Origin: Coniferiporia sulphurascens | Lineage: Eukaryota > Basidiomycota > Agaricomycetes > Hymenochaetales > Hymenochaetaceae | Length of the DNA: 64,000 bases | Direction of reading: 5' to 3' | Assembly (NCBI GenBank): GCA_002794785.1 | Contig: NBBA01000006.1 | Span: 930,001-994,000, forward strand | Part shown: in pieces, positions 11,258 through 22,070 of the stretch | How the letters are laid out: each line of letters starts with the position of its first letter | Numbering within the stretch: the stretch's first letter is position 1 | Notes under the pieces: model-generated | Databases searched by the model: none | The model's input: only the letters and a program-made list of their open reading frames with translations | Told to the model about the DNA's origin: nothing | Program-made: the position numbers and the translations under genes

Positions 11258-11768
11258 GGTGGCCGGTGCCCATGTGCGGATAAGGTGGAGAGCCGTCAGC
11301 AAATCAGACAGAAAGAAGATGTCTGATGTGACAGGCAGTAGTTCCCAGAGGTGGTGTGCAGCCCATGTCAGGGCAGAGGTGAGGGAGAAAATCTCCACAT
11401 CTGTGGCCGTGGCACAGGTGGGGGAGGCTAGTCGACACAACTTTAGGCAGGTGAGGCCCTTCATGGTGCAGACCGCTGATCCAGACTTCATACCCATGCG
11501 CGAGCCATCGGTGAAGACCTGGAGGTGGGGGAGGGTGCTCAGGGAGCATGTGGCTTCCACAAATTCCTCGTGGGTGTCTTTGCTGACCAGAGTGATAGGA
11601 GAGGCAAACGAAACTCGACCATTTGTAAATGCCAGAGGATCCATCCATGGGGGATGAGTGTATGCAGGGACTGGTTGAACCCGAGGGACCCAAACCTGCA
11701 GAGAAGTGGAAAAGGGGCGGTTAGCTACGTTTTTATCATATCATTTTCTACCAATGGAGTGCAGGGTG
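11258..11768 (-). pseudogene. E5, distal part: RNase H region (subfamily A)
   Basis: The reading FTDGSRMGMKSG, DVEIFSLTSA and SDLLTALHLIRTW identifies an RNase H fragment of subfamily A. It ends near 11258 just before the motif that would carry the catalytic His. The other half of the copy lies at 13178-14676, beyond E6, as shown by the 13-bp duplication at 11756-11768 and 13178-13190. Confidence 0.8.
11756..11768 (+). repeat. Left target-site duplication of E6
   Basis: GGAGTGCAGGGTG occurs here and again at 13178-13190, immediately after the A-tail of E6. It lies in antisense ORF2 of E5 and dates E6 as younger than E5. Confidence 0.85.
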
Positions 11769-12855
11769 CACCCGCATTGACAATAAGTCAGGCTCGGCCA
11801 TATGTGCCATGCTTGGCCACACCCGACTCCGGTCCAGACGACTGGAGTCTCCCACCTGCGCCACAGCCACGGATGCCGAGGAATTTTCCCTCGCCACGGC
11901 CCCGGGCTGGGTGGCACGCCACCTACCGGCACAACTGCGCGTCACATTGGATATCTTTTTCTTATCCGATTCGCTAACCACTCTACACCTTTTCCGCACC
12001 TGGGCCGCCGCACCCAGCACCCACCTCTTCCACATCTGGAAAGCGGGTGTGGAGACTCTGCTAGACTCATATCCCCAACTCACCATCCATTTCATGTGGT
12101 GCCCCAGACACTCGGACATCCCTGGAAATGAATGGGCTGACATGGAAGCAAAGCTGGTGACTGAGCTCCCCCCATCCAATCTCAAACCCTCCACTTCCAC
12201 ACTAAAAGAAGCCGCCATCTGCACTCTTATGGAATGATGGATGCTCTCACTAGCCCGCCCACTAGCCTCGACCACTGATAAATACTTGGCGGTCCACAGA
12301 CTCCCCTCACGCCGACCTCGAAAGCTCCTCATGCATTTGGTCGACCACCCATGCAGTGAACTATCCACAGTCGCACAGGTCCTCTGCCACGCCAGTCCCT
12401 ATGGGGGATACTGGCTGAGTTTTGACTCAACCTACCGGCGCAGGCACGGCCTGATCTCGCATTGCAGATGGCACAACCACCCCCCTTGGCCCGCCCAGTT
12501 GACCGCCCATATCCTTGGCGGCTGCAGTACCTTCCATTCGTGGATACAACGTGTGTGGCCACCATGTGACCCCCTCCCAGTCCACCACTCAGAGTGGGCT
12601 GACAAAAACTGCCTCCCGGTTCTGTGTCACTGGCTAAAGCTGATGGGGCATCTGAACCGCCTATCCAACCGTGCCGCGGGCGCCATCCGGCTGGCTTTTG
12701 CCACGATGGACCTTGATGGCCACCCTACCGACAAAGATATGGACTTGGACCTCCTGGGGGATTACATGTGCCGTATGCTTGGACCCCAAACTCGGGACTC
12801 GGACCCAGCCCTTTTGGAGCTTTCAGGTACGCTCCCCCCCTTCCCATCTGACTAA
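11769..12855 (+). pseudogene. ORF2 fragment of E6: RNase H and C-terminus
   Basis: RNase H lacks its first Asp because the copy starts after FTDGS. DAEEFSL, SDSL and NEWAD remain; the usual GH reads RH. A TGA at 12235-12237 sits where E12 has CGA (LMERWML), a CpG-type transition, and otherwise the frame is open to the stop at 12853-12855. It is not functional. Confidence 0.85.
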
Positions 12856-13177
12856 CGCCTGCCTTTTGAATTCCCCATGATATGTCCCGGCTGGTGCCCT
12901 CACCCCCCCTTTCCACTTCTAAGCTTCTTACCTTAACCTGCCCTCACCCGCGTGGTTTGTTTGTAGTGATATGTATCCCTCCCTCTTGATTCGTTCTCCT
13001 ACCAAATAGGGGCTCTTCACACTTTGGCACCCCTCAGGGAGCAGAGCCCCTGCCCAGTTTTGTGCGATGCGCAATGATGGGTGCCTCCGTTGTTATGTAG
13101 TTAGGGCCCCCCCTTCGGGGGGGCAGCTTGTAATTAGGTAATACTGCAGGAATAATAATTTAAAAAAAAAAAAAAAA
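11769..13177 (+). mobile_element. E6: 5'-truncated LINE (subfamily B) nested in E5
   Basis: It starts in RNase H (CATTGACAATAAGTC), runs through the C-terminus and the 3' UTR with both stem-loops, and ends in a 17-bp A-tail (13161-13177). A 13-bp target-site duplication flanks it. Insertion into an antisense copy of its own family produced the head-to-head arrangement. Confidence 0.9.
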
Positions 13178-14676
13178 GGAGTGCAGGGTGTGCCATAGGT
13201 GCAGAGAATGGAGAGTCTTAGCATATTTGAAATAATAAGAAAGGGGGGAAGGGAGCAAAGGAAATTTGTAGAGTAAGGAGAGGCACCTTTGTAGATGCCG
13301 AGAATCCATCTGCATGCCGTGTTTTGCACAGCTTGCAGGCGGCTTACTAAGGTTTTTTGGCAATGGCCATGGTACCAAACTGGTGCGCCCCATGTGAGGA
13401 TGGAGCGGATGCAAGCGATATATAGGCGACGTAGGAGAAGGGCCGAGATACCACGTTTGGTGTTGCCGAGGATGCGGAGGGTGGCAAGGGTGGAGAGGCC
13501 TTTGGAGTGCATGCGCTTGACATGGGCCTTGAAGGTGAGGGCGGGGTCCCACCAGATCCCGAGCCATTGGAGCGGGATAGAGGGTCAGACGAGGGTGGTG
13601 GGGTCGACTTGAACCCCGGCAGTGTCCCAGTTGGTGTATGCTGATGATCAATGCCAGGGTGGGTGGAAGTGTAGGCACTCTGTCTTGGTGGCCTCTATGT
13701 TGAGACCTATGTCGCCAAAGTGAGCATTGAGTTGGTGGTAGGCGTTGGACAGTTGCTGGCAGTTGGATGCCATGCTGGGTCCGACGCACACAAGGAGGTG
13801 GTCGTTGACATATGCGAGGGTGGTGGTGCCGGTTTGGTGAAATTTCCAGAGGACCACGCCCGTGAATATGGTGGAGAGGATCGGGGATACTGGTGACCCT
13901 TGGGGGGTGCCGAGGTCGGGTTTCTGGGCGGTTGGGAGGGTGGTGCCATCGAAAGCGATGGCGACCTGCCGATCTGTCATGAAGGACAAACACCAGTCCG
14001 CCATGTTGGGTGGGCACTGAAGGTCCAGCAGTTGTCAGTGGAGGAGCTGAGGGTGTACCAAGTCGAAGAACCCCTGTATGTCGACTGCTAGGACCGAGCA
14101 TACATGGCCCTCTGCATGGGCATGCTCTGCAATCTGTAAAAGGTGTTGGGCTGCATCGTAGACTGAGTGTCCCTGACGCCCCCTGTATTGGTTAGGTGGC
14201 AGCCAGTCCCTCGTGTTAGCAAGGAACTGGAGCCGGTTAGCCATTATCTTTTCGAGGAGTTTCCCTAGAGTCTCCTCAAGGGTGATGGGCTAGTAAGATC
14301 TCAGCGAGAAGGGGTCCTTCTTGTTAGGCTTCCATAGCATTACCACTTTTGCCACCTGCCAGCACTTGGGGTGGTGCCCCATGCATAGACAGTCGTTGAA
14401 AAGGGTAAGGATCTCGGTGGGGTAGGCATCTACCACCCATTTTAGTGGGCGGTAGCCGATCCCCAAGAGGCCCAGAGCCGACAAGTTGGAGGTGTCAGAC
14501 AGTGCCCCCATAAGCTCTGTGAGGAGTATGGGCAGGGCAGCTGGCTGGGGGGAGGCAGTGGGGTTGATGCTGCCTTTGGGGGTGGGGGGGGTGCGAAGAA
14601 AGTAGTGTGGAAGAGCTCACCTTTTTTGACATCTGACTGGGTGAAGGTGCCATCGCATTTCATGAGCGAGGGGATT
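13178..14676 (-). pseudogene. E5, proximal part: RT (subfamily A)
   Basis: Minus-strand reading from IPSLMKCDGTFTQ at 14676 through RT (VLAVDIQGFFD, GTPQGSPVSPILS) to the connecting region near 13178. Box C reads YVNDHLLVC, so the first Asp is changed to Asn. A frameshift lies near 13640 (STYQLGHCRG region), where upstream and downstream parts sit in different frames. The copy begins at 14676, where the module of E7 starts in the opposite direction. Confidence 0.8.
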
Positions 14677-15992
14677 CATCCTTCTTGTCCTCTTACCACC
14701 ACCATCTCACCTTCACTCTGGGGTTGTCTCTGGTCAGTCACAGCAACCCATGTCTCGCTCTGGTATACTACTGGGGCAACATGAGAGAAGGCTCTCCAAC
14801 TGCCCACCCTTATAGGGAGGGCAGCTGGCCAGTCGCTGAGGCGCTGTAGTGGCGTCACTGGATGGCGGGAGATGGGCGCTTGCATTCGCCGGCTGGCACG
14901 GGGACCCGTTGTTAATGTCCTCTTGGGGGGGGAGACTCGGTGAGGATGATCCTCTCTCATGTCTGCACTGACCTTCTCGAGGATGGCATACTCGCTGGTC
15001 CGCCTCTCGGCGGTGCAAGGGGTGCATGCCTGCCAGTCGGGAGGGGACACGACATTAACGTCCCCACACCTGTGTGGGGGGGGGGTAACCCTCTGCCCTT
15101 CAGCAGTCAGCTTCGGTCGGGAGACCTCGGGTTCGGGGAGACTCGGATCTGACCTTCAGGTCGGGACTTAAAATCCTGGGGCCACGTTGTCCCTGGCATG
15201 ACAAACCATAAAAACTGCCGCCCCAAACCCCGAAAGGGTCTCTGATGATGTCACTAGTTGATATAAGGAGATAGGGGCTTCTTAACACATGGCGTTGCAG
15301 TAAGAACCAGCCGATGCAAAAGTGACAGGCCACCATGGGCCTCTTGGGGGAGTAATGCTGGGGCCCACCCTGCAGTCATGGGAGGTTCTTGGTAGCTGGC
15401 CCCACACCATCATGGTTGGGTGCTGGTACCCCTTGAGAGGTGGTTAGTCTGAGTGGACTCCCTGGTGGCTGTAACAAGTGCTGGGGTCCAAGCGAGGGCG
15501 ACACGTCAACTCTGGTACATTGCGGATCCAGAAGCGGGCCTTGTGCCTGAGTATTCCCCTTTGGGGCTCTGAAGTGTGTGCCAGGGAACAGGAAACTCCA
15601 GGGGGGCCTAGGAAACCCCTCCATCATGGAGCGAGCTGTAGTGGTGGGGGATAGTTCCCTCCACTGGCTCCAGAGCACTAAATCTGGCATGGGTGCACAT
15701 AGGAGTAAGTCCTATTGCATGCTTAAGTTGATTCCCAGAAACTAGTGGCACTCTACAGTGGAAAGCGGGGTAAGGGGGGGAATGTGTAGGGTAGGGGGGG
15801 CACCCAATGGGTGGGGTAGTGCCCACGGCGCTGCGACCCCCACTCGGAATGTCTCCCTGGCACGGCGTGCCCTTCCCAATCCAGCACGCCGTAGAGGACA
15901 GCGTGTCGGGTATAAGTCCTACCGGTCAGGCATCTATGTCACAAGGAAGGTGCATGCATAGTGGGGTCCCGCAAGGGCGCCCTTTAATTCTG
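14677..15992 (+). repeat. Chimera module, copy 3 (complete)
   Basis: Complete 1316-bp module. The CRE palindrome of the other copies reads TGATGTCA here (about 15246-15253), a CpG-type change. A GATATAAG box follows at about 15260, and ACTTAAAATCC upstream near 15167. No protein motif was recognised on the sense strand. Confidence 0.8.
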
Positions 15993-16189
15993 GCCTCTCA
16001 GACCATGCTGCAGGCGCCATCCGGCTCTCTTTTGCCACGATGGACCTAGACAGCCATCCCACAGATGAGGATATGGACCTGGACCTCCTACGGGATTACA
16101 TGCGTTGTATGCTCAGACCATGAACTCGGGACTCGGACCAAGCCCTTATGGAGCTATCAGGTACACTCCCTCCTTTCCCACTTGAATAA
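15993..16189 (+). pseudogene. ORF2 tail in E7
   Basis: About 65 codons from LSDHAAGAIRLSFATMD to LPPFPLE with a TAA at 16187-16189. A TGA interrupts it at the MLRP position, the same place as in E12 and E21, which suggests a related source copy. Confidence 0.75.
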
Positions 16190-16519
16190 TGCCTGCCTTT
16201 CGGATTCCTCTGGATACATCTTGGCTGGCACTCTTGCCCTCCCTTTCCACTTCTAAGCTTCCTACCTTTACCTGCCCTTATCCATGTGGTTAGTTCGTAG
16301 CGATATGTATCCCTCCTTCTCCTCCTTTATTTTCTCTGAACTCAATAGGGGCTCTTCCCACTTCGGCTCCCTTTGGGGAGCAGAGCCCCCGCCCAGTTTT
16401 GTGCGATGCGCAATGACGGGTGCCTCCGTTGTTATGTAGTTAGGGCCCCCCCTTCGGGGGGGCGGCTTGTAATTATGTAATACTGCAGGAATAATTTTTA
16501 AAAAAAAGAAAAAAAAAAG

Positions 16520-17269
16520 AGAAAGGTGAGCTTTTCCATGAAACCCTCTTCATGCCCCCCCCACCCCAGGCAGCGGCCATTGCACCACTGCCACCACATC
16601 AACCAGCTGCCCCACCTATACTCCTCGCAGAGCTTATGGGGGCACTGGCTGACACATCCAACTTGTTGGCACTGGGCCTCTCGGGAATTGGATATCGCCC
16701 CCTGAAATGGGTGGTGGATGCCTACCCCGATGAGATACTCACACTTTTCAACGACTGCCTCCGCTTAGGGCATCACCCCGAGTGCTGGCGGGCAGCAAAA
16801 GTTGTAATGCTCCAGAAGCCTAACAAGAAGGACCCCTTTTCGCCACGCTCATACCAGCCCATCACCCTTGAGGAGACCCTAGGGAAACTCCTCGAAAAGA
16901 TAATCGCTAACTGGCTCCAGTTCCTCGCCAACACGAGGGACTGGCTGCCACCTAACCAATATGGGGGGCGTCAAGGCCATTCGGTCTATGACACCACCCA
17001 ACACCTTTTACAGATTGTGGAGCACCCCCAGCTCCTTCACCATCAACTGCTGGACCTCGGTTGTGTGCCAGACATGGCCGACTGGTGCCTGTCCTTCATG
17101 ACAGATCGGCAGGTCGCTATCGCTTTCAACAGCACCACCCTCCCTACTGCCCCCAAACCAGACTTTGGTACCCCTCAGGGATCACCAGTCTCCCCCATCC
17201 TGTCAACAATATTTGCAGGGGTGGTCCTCCGGCACTTTCAACAACCCGGCACCACTGCCCTGGCATACG
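16520..17269 (+). pseudogene. E8: RT fragment lacking box A
   Basis: Open reading from KGELFHETLF through PILLAELMGAL, KPNKKDPFSP and GTPQGSPVSPILS to LAYV, where it is cut before the YVDD Asp pair by the T run of E9. Between LLQIVE and PQLLH about 22 residues are missing, including the VLAVDIQGFFD box with the first catalytic Asp. The deletion keeps the frame. The fragment has neither catalytic box complete. Confidence 0.85.
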
Positions 17270-17597
17270 TTTTTTATTATTTTATTATTATTTTATTATT
17301 ATTCCTGCAGTATTACCTAATTACAAGCTGCCCCCCCGAAGGGGGGGCCCCAACTACGTAACAACGGAGGCACCCATCATGGCACATCGCACCAAACTGG
17401 GCAGGGGCTCCGCTCCCCAAAGGGTGCCGACATGTGAAGAGCCCCTATTTAGTATAGAACCTGAGAGAAGGAGGGATACATATTGCTATGAACAAACCGG
17501 GCGGTTGAGGGCAGGTTAAAGTAGGAAGCTTAGAAGTGGAAAGGGAGGGCAAGAGCACCAGCCAGGACGTATCATGTGGGATTCCGATAGGCAGGCT

Positions 17598-18079
17598 TTA
17601 CTCGAGCAGGAAGGGAGGGAGCATACCTGAAAGCTCCAAAAGGGCTGGGTCCAAGTCCAGGGTTCGTGGTCCGAGCATACGATGCATGTAGTCCCGTAGG
17701 AGGTCCAAGTCCATATCCTCATTGGTAGGGTGTCTGTCCAGGTCCATTGCTGCAAATGACAGTCAGATGGCACCTGCGGTGCAGTCAGAAAGGCGGTTAA
17801 GGTGCCCTGTTAGCTTGAGCCAGCAGCGCAAAACCGGGAGGTGGTTTTCGTCAACCCACTCTGAGTGGTGGACTGGAAGAGGGTCCCAAGGTGGCCAAAC
17901 GCATCGTATCCACGAGTGGAAGGTGCTACAGCCGCCTAAGATATGGGCAGTCGACTGTGCTGGCCAGGGGGGGTGGTTGTGCCATCTGCAGTGCGAGATC
18001 AGGCTGTGCCTGCAGTGGTAGGCCGAGTCAAAACTCAGCCAGTAACCCCTGTAGGGTCCGGCGCGGCAGAGGACCTGTG
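17598..18079 (-). pseudogene. ORF2 C-terminal fragment in E9
   Basis: The reading QVLCRAGPYRGYWLSFDS to LPPFLLE with a TAA (17600-17598). One internal stop falls in the TAGAIRLSF region (Arg position). It has no catalytic domain. Confidence 0.75.
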
Positions 18080-19411
18080 CCAGAATTAAAGGGCGCCCTT
18101 GTGGGACCCCACTATGTGTGCACCTTCCTCATGACATAGATGCCTGACCAGTAGGACTTATACCCGACATGCTGTCCTCTATGGCGCACTGGATTGGGAA
18201 GGGCACACCGTGCCAGGGAGACATTCCGAGTGGGGGTCGCAGCGCCGTGGGCACTACCCCACCCATTGGGTGCCCCCCCTACCCTACACATTCCCCCCCT
18301 TACCCCGCTTTCCACTGTAGAGTGCCACTAGTTTCTGGGAATCAACTTAAGCATGCAATAGGACTTACTCCTATGCGCACCCATGCCAGATTTAGTGCTC
18401 TGGAGCCAGTGGAGGGAACTATCCCCCACCACTACAGCTCGCTCCATGATGGAGGGGTTTCCTAGGCCCCCCCTGGAGTTTCCTGTTCCCCGGCACACAC
18501 TTCAGAGCCCCGAAGGGGAATACTCAGGCACAAGGCCCACTTCTGGATCCGCAGCATACCGGAGTTGACATGTCGCCCTCACTTGGACCCCAGTGCTTGT
18601 TACAGCTGCCAGGGAGTCTGCTCAGACTAACCACCTCTCAAGGGGTACCAGCATCCTTCCCACTTCAATGGGAGAGGGCCAGCTACCAGGAACTTCCCAC
18701 AAATGCTAGGTGAGCCCCAGCGTTATCCCCCCAAGAGGCCCATGGTGGCCTGTCGCTTTCGCGTCAGCTGGTTCTTACTGCAATGCCATGTGTTAAGAAG
18801 CCCCTATTTCCTTATATCAGCTAGTGACGTCATCAGAGACCCTTTCAGGGTTTGGGGCGGCAGTTTTTATGGTTTGTCATGCCAAGGACAATGCGGCCCA
18901 GGATTTTAAGTCCCGACCCGAAGGTCAGATCCGAGTCTCCCTGAACCCGAGGTCTCCTGGCTGAAGCCGACTGCTGAAGGGCAGAGGGTTACCCCCCCCC
19001 CCCCCCCCCCCCATGTGGGTGTGGGGACGTTAACGTCATGTCCCCCCCCTAACTGGCAGGCATGCACCCCTTGTGCGCCCAGAGGCGGACCAGTGGGTAT
19101 GCCATCCTCGAGAAGGTCAGCACAGACATGAGAGAGGATCATCCTCACCGAGTCTCCCCCCCCAAGAGGACGTTAACGACAGGTCCCCGTGCCAGCCGGC
19201 AGACGCAAGCGCCTGTCTCCTGCCATCCAATGACGCCATTACAGCGCCTCGGCGACTGGCCAGCTGCCCTCCTTATCAGGGTGGGCAGTCAGATAGCCTT
19301 CTCTCATGTCGCCCCAGTAGTATACCAGAGTAGGGCATGGGTTGCTGTGACTGACCAGAGACAACCCCAGAGTGAAGGTGAGATGGTGGTGGTAAGAGGA
19401 CAAGAAGGATG
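18080..19411 (-). repeat. Chimera module, copy 4 (complete, reference length 1332 bp)
   Basis: It runs from the tip CATCCTTCTTGTCC (19411) to AATTCTGG. It keeps the CRE palindrome TGACGTCA at 18825-18832 and has a long C run at about 18990-19012. It is the best copy for defining the module because both ends are present. Confidence 0.8.
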
Positions 19412-20222
19412 CCAAGTCCCGGTCCTGTCCTCTTCCTACAATGTAAAGGGGAACATTGTGACCACATTTGCGGCACACCCATCCTCGGCTAACCCGACCA
19501 CAGAAACGATCATTGATCATCACTCTGCGGCCTATGCCTCCCATATGCGCACAGAGTGCATCATGGCAGGAATTAATGTTCCAGCCGCTTTCTCCCTAAC
19601 CCCCTCCAGAGTCCGCCCCCGGTCCGCATTGTGCATCTCCATGGTGCCCTGCAAGGACTTTTTGTTTGGCCAAAACGGACACACCATAAACAAGAAGGCC
19701 CTCATGGCTGAAATCCGGCATAACCCAGCACTCCACAACCTGGACTTTGTAGTCACCCCCCACTTTGCCACCACCGAGGACCACCTGCTGACACTTGACA
19801 GATGCCCAGTGGTCTTCTCCTTCATTGACCCCAACAGCTCCATCTGCGAACGCCTCCTCAAGAGACCATGCGTCTGGATGTTCGGATCCGCCCTCCGCCT
19901 CTCAGTCCCACCTGTCCGCCCCACCCTCACCCAATGTAAGCAGTGCCAGGGCCTCGGCCACGGAACCAAGGGCTGCCGAGCCCAACCCTGCTGTGCTGAC
20001 TGCGCAGGAGCCCACCTCACCCGCAACCACCGCAAATCGTGCACCCACTGTGCGACAGATGCAGTGCCCGAAGGCGACACATGCCCTCACCCCCGCCTCT
20101 GCAACAACTGCAAGGGTGACCATCCCACCATCCTGCTGGCCTGCCCCAAGAAGAGGCATTACTGCCAAATCGAAGAGGCCCTCGCCACCGACCCTACTGA
20201 TGACCAGATGGAGGAAATATGA
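19412..20222 (+). pseudogene. ORF1 C-terminal half of E10
   Basis: It is open from QVPVLSSSYNVK through KDFLFGQNGHT and the knuckles CKQCQGLGHGTKGC and CNNCKGDHPTILLAC to QMEEI and TGA. The ORF2 ATG overlaps the stop as ATGA at 20219-20222. It is one of the least damaged ORF1 halves in the window, though truncated at its start. Confidence 0.85.
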
Positions 20223-22070
20223 CAGAGACGATCTCTGTCCTGCAGTGGAACGCCGCCTGCTCTCTAGCAGCGATACATTCCCTAATCCCTGTCCTTACAA
20301 CTGACCCCTCCCCCCACACCTAATTCTTATCCAGGAACCCCCCTGGTACCAAATAGGACTGCAACCATCACTCACTGACCCGACCGGCACCCCGGTCTTC
20401 AACGTCCCTACCATCCCGGGATACACCCCATCCTACCGCCAGAGGTTCGTCCCCAGGTAGTCATGTATATATCCAGGGCCCTCCCTCCCACCTCATGGTC
20501 AATCCTTGGAGCCACATCTTACGGCACCGATGTACTGACGGTGGAGGTATGATCACAACTCACCCTCTGGGTGTGCAACTACTACAGCATGCACCCCCCG
20601 GACCGAGAGAACGCCTCCCCCCAGTACCCAGGTGAGTCCTTCTTATTCTCACTCCCTTGGTGCTAGCCACCACTCTACCCGTGGCAGGCGACTTCAACCG
20701 TCGCCACCACACATGGTCCGACTTCTCCATCCCACAACAGGACGACTTGGGGGCGCAACCCCTCGACAACTTCTTCCATGGGCATGGCCTGGCACCTGCT
20801 CACCTTCCTGACTCTGACTTGTGGCCTGACAGCAATTGCCGCTGGTGCCCCATTGACATGATCTGGGCCCCACCTGTGGTCAACCCCGACTCTATTCTAG
20901 ACTCAGGCTCCTCCGACCCCTCACCACTGTCCGACCATGCTATTCTGCGCTGGTCAGTGCCATCTCAGCCCCCCCCTCCTGTCCTAAAGACACGCCGGCT
21001 ACTTCCAGCTGACAAAGAGGAATGGACCAACATAGCCTTCCCTCTCCTTGAAACAGCCTTCGGTCTTCCGGGGCACAACACCCACGCCCTGGACACCAAA
21101 GCGAAAGCGGTCCTCGACTCCATGGTCACCGCTCTACAGCCATTCACCCACATCTCAAAGCCGTCAAAAACGGAAGTCTCATGGTGGTCACCCCACTGCA
21201 AGACCCTTTTATCCGCCATTACAACGGCAACCACCCCCTCCAGCATGCATCAGCAAGAAGAGCCTTTAAAAGGGGTGTTAGGACAGCCAAACGGCAGTTC
21301 TATGCCAACCAGGCATCGGAAGCAGACGCCTCCAACATCTGGAACTGGGCCAAGCACAGTCTAGGCAACCGACCCACTCCCATCCCATCGCTGAAACGGT
21401 GAGATGGCACCTTCACCCAAACAGACAAGGAGAAAGGTGAGCTCTTTTGCGAAACTTTCTTCATGCCCCCCCCCCAGGCAGCAGTCAACACCCTGCTGCC
21501 ACCACCCCAACCAGCTGCCCTGCCAATACTCCTTTCAGAGCTCATGGGGCACTGTCCGACACATCCAACTTGTCAGCACTGGGCCTCTCAGGAATAGGTT
21601 ACCGCCCCCTGAAATGGGTGGTGGATGCCTACCCTGATGAGATTCTTATGCTTTTCAATGACTGTCTGTGTTTGGGGCACCACCCCGAATGCTGGCGGGT
21701 GGCAAAGGTGGTATGCTCTGGAAGCCAAACAAGAAGGATCCCTTCTCGCCAAGGTCATACTGGCCCATCACCCTCGAGGAGACCCTAGGGAAACTCCTTG
21801 AAAAGATAATTGCTAACTGGCTCCAGTACCTCGCAAACACGAGGAACTGGTTGCCACCTAACCAGTATGGAGGACACCAAGGCCACTTGGTCTACAACAC
21901 TGCCCAACACCTTCTACAGATTGCAGAGCATGCCCACTTGGAGGGCCTTGTTTGTTCGGTCCTAGCAGTCAACATCCAGGGCTTCTTCGACTCAGTGCAC
22001 CCACGGCTCCTCCACCAACAACTGTTGGATCTCAGTTGCACCCCGGATATGGCCAACTGGTGCCTATCCT
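20219..22070 (+). pseudogene. ORF2 N-terminal part of E10: endonuclease and RT start
   Basis: It opens MTETISVLQWNAACSL. A C-run frameshift near 20310 breaks LILIQEPPW, and a TGA near 20549 hits the EVRSQLTL region. VAGDFNRRHHTW, CPIDMIWAPP and SDHAILRWSV keep endonuclease motifs. Further frameshifts lie near 21240, 21475 and 21714, and a TGA follows SLKR at 21402. RT box A reads VLAVNIQGFFD, so the catalytic Asp is changed to Asn. Confidence 0.8.
21341..21407 (+). repeat. 67-bp block repeated 730 bp downstream
   Basis: This block, including the TGA after SLKR, is identical to 22071-22137. Sequence on both sides diverges. It marks the joint between E10 and E11. Confidence 0.8.

Larger units (their letters stand above)
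14677..16519 (+). mobile_element. E7: full module fused to LINE 3' end
   Basis: Module 14677-15992 runs from its tip CATCCTTCTTGTCC to AATTCTGG. It is followed in the same orientation by the ORF2 end (from LSDHAAGAIRL), the 3' UTR and an A-rich tail. It is the same kind of chimera as E3 and E9 but with a different LINE breakpoint. At about 1.84 kb it is a compact non-autonomous unit. Confidence 0.8.
17270..19411 (-). mobile_element. E9: complete module fused to LINE 3' end
   Basis: Minus-strand order: module 19411-18080, then LINE from QVLCRAGPYRG (18079) through the ORF2 end and 3' UTR to a tail rich in TTATT on the plus strand (17270-17305). The 2.14-kb chimera has the same AATTCTGG module edge as E3 and E7 and the longest LINE portion of the three. 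Confidence 0.8.
19412..22070 (+). mobile_element. E10: LINE fragment, ORF1 middle to RT, no 3' end
   Basis: It starts in ORF1 (QVPVLSSSYNVKG) directly at the tip of the E9 module and stops inside RT (MANWCLS). There it is joined to a second copy starting at WNWAKHSLG (22071). It has no 3' UTR or tail of its own. Confidence 0.8.
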
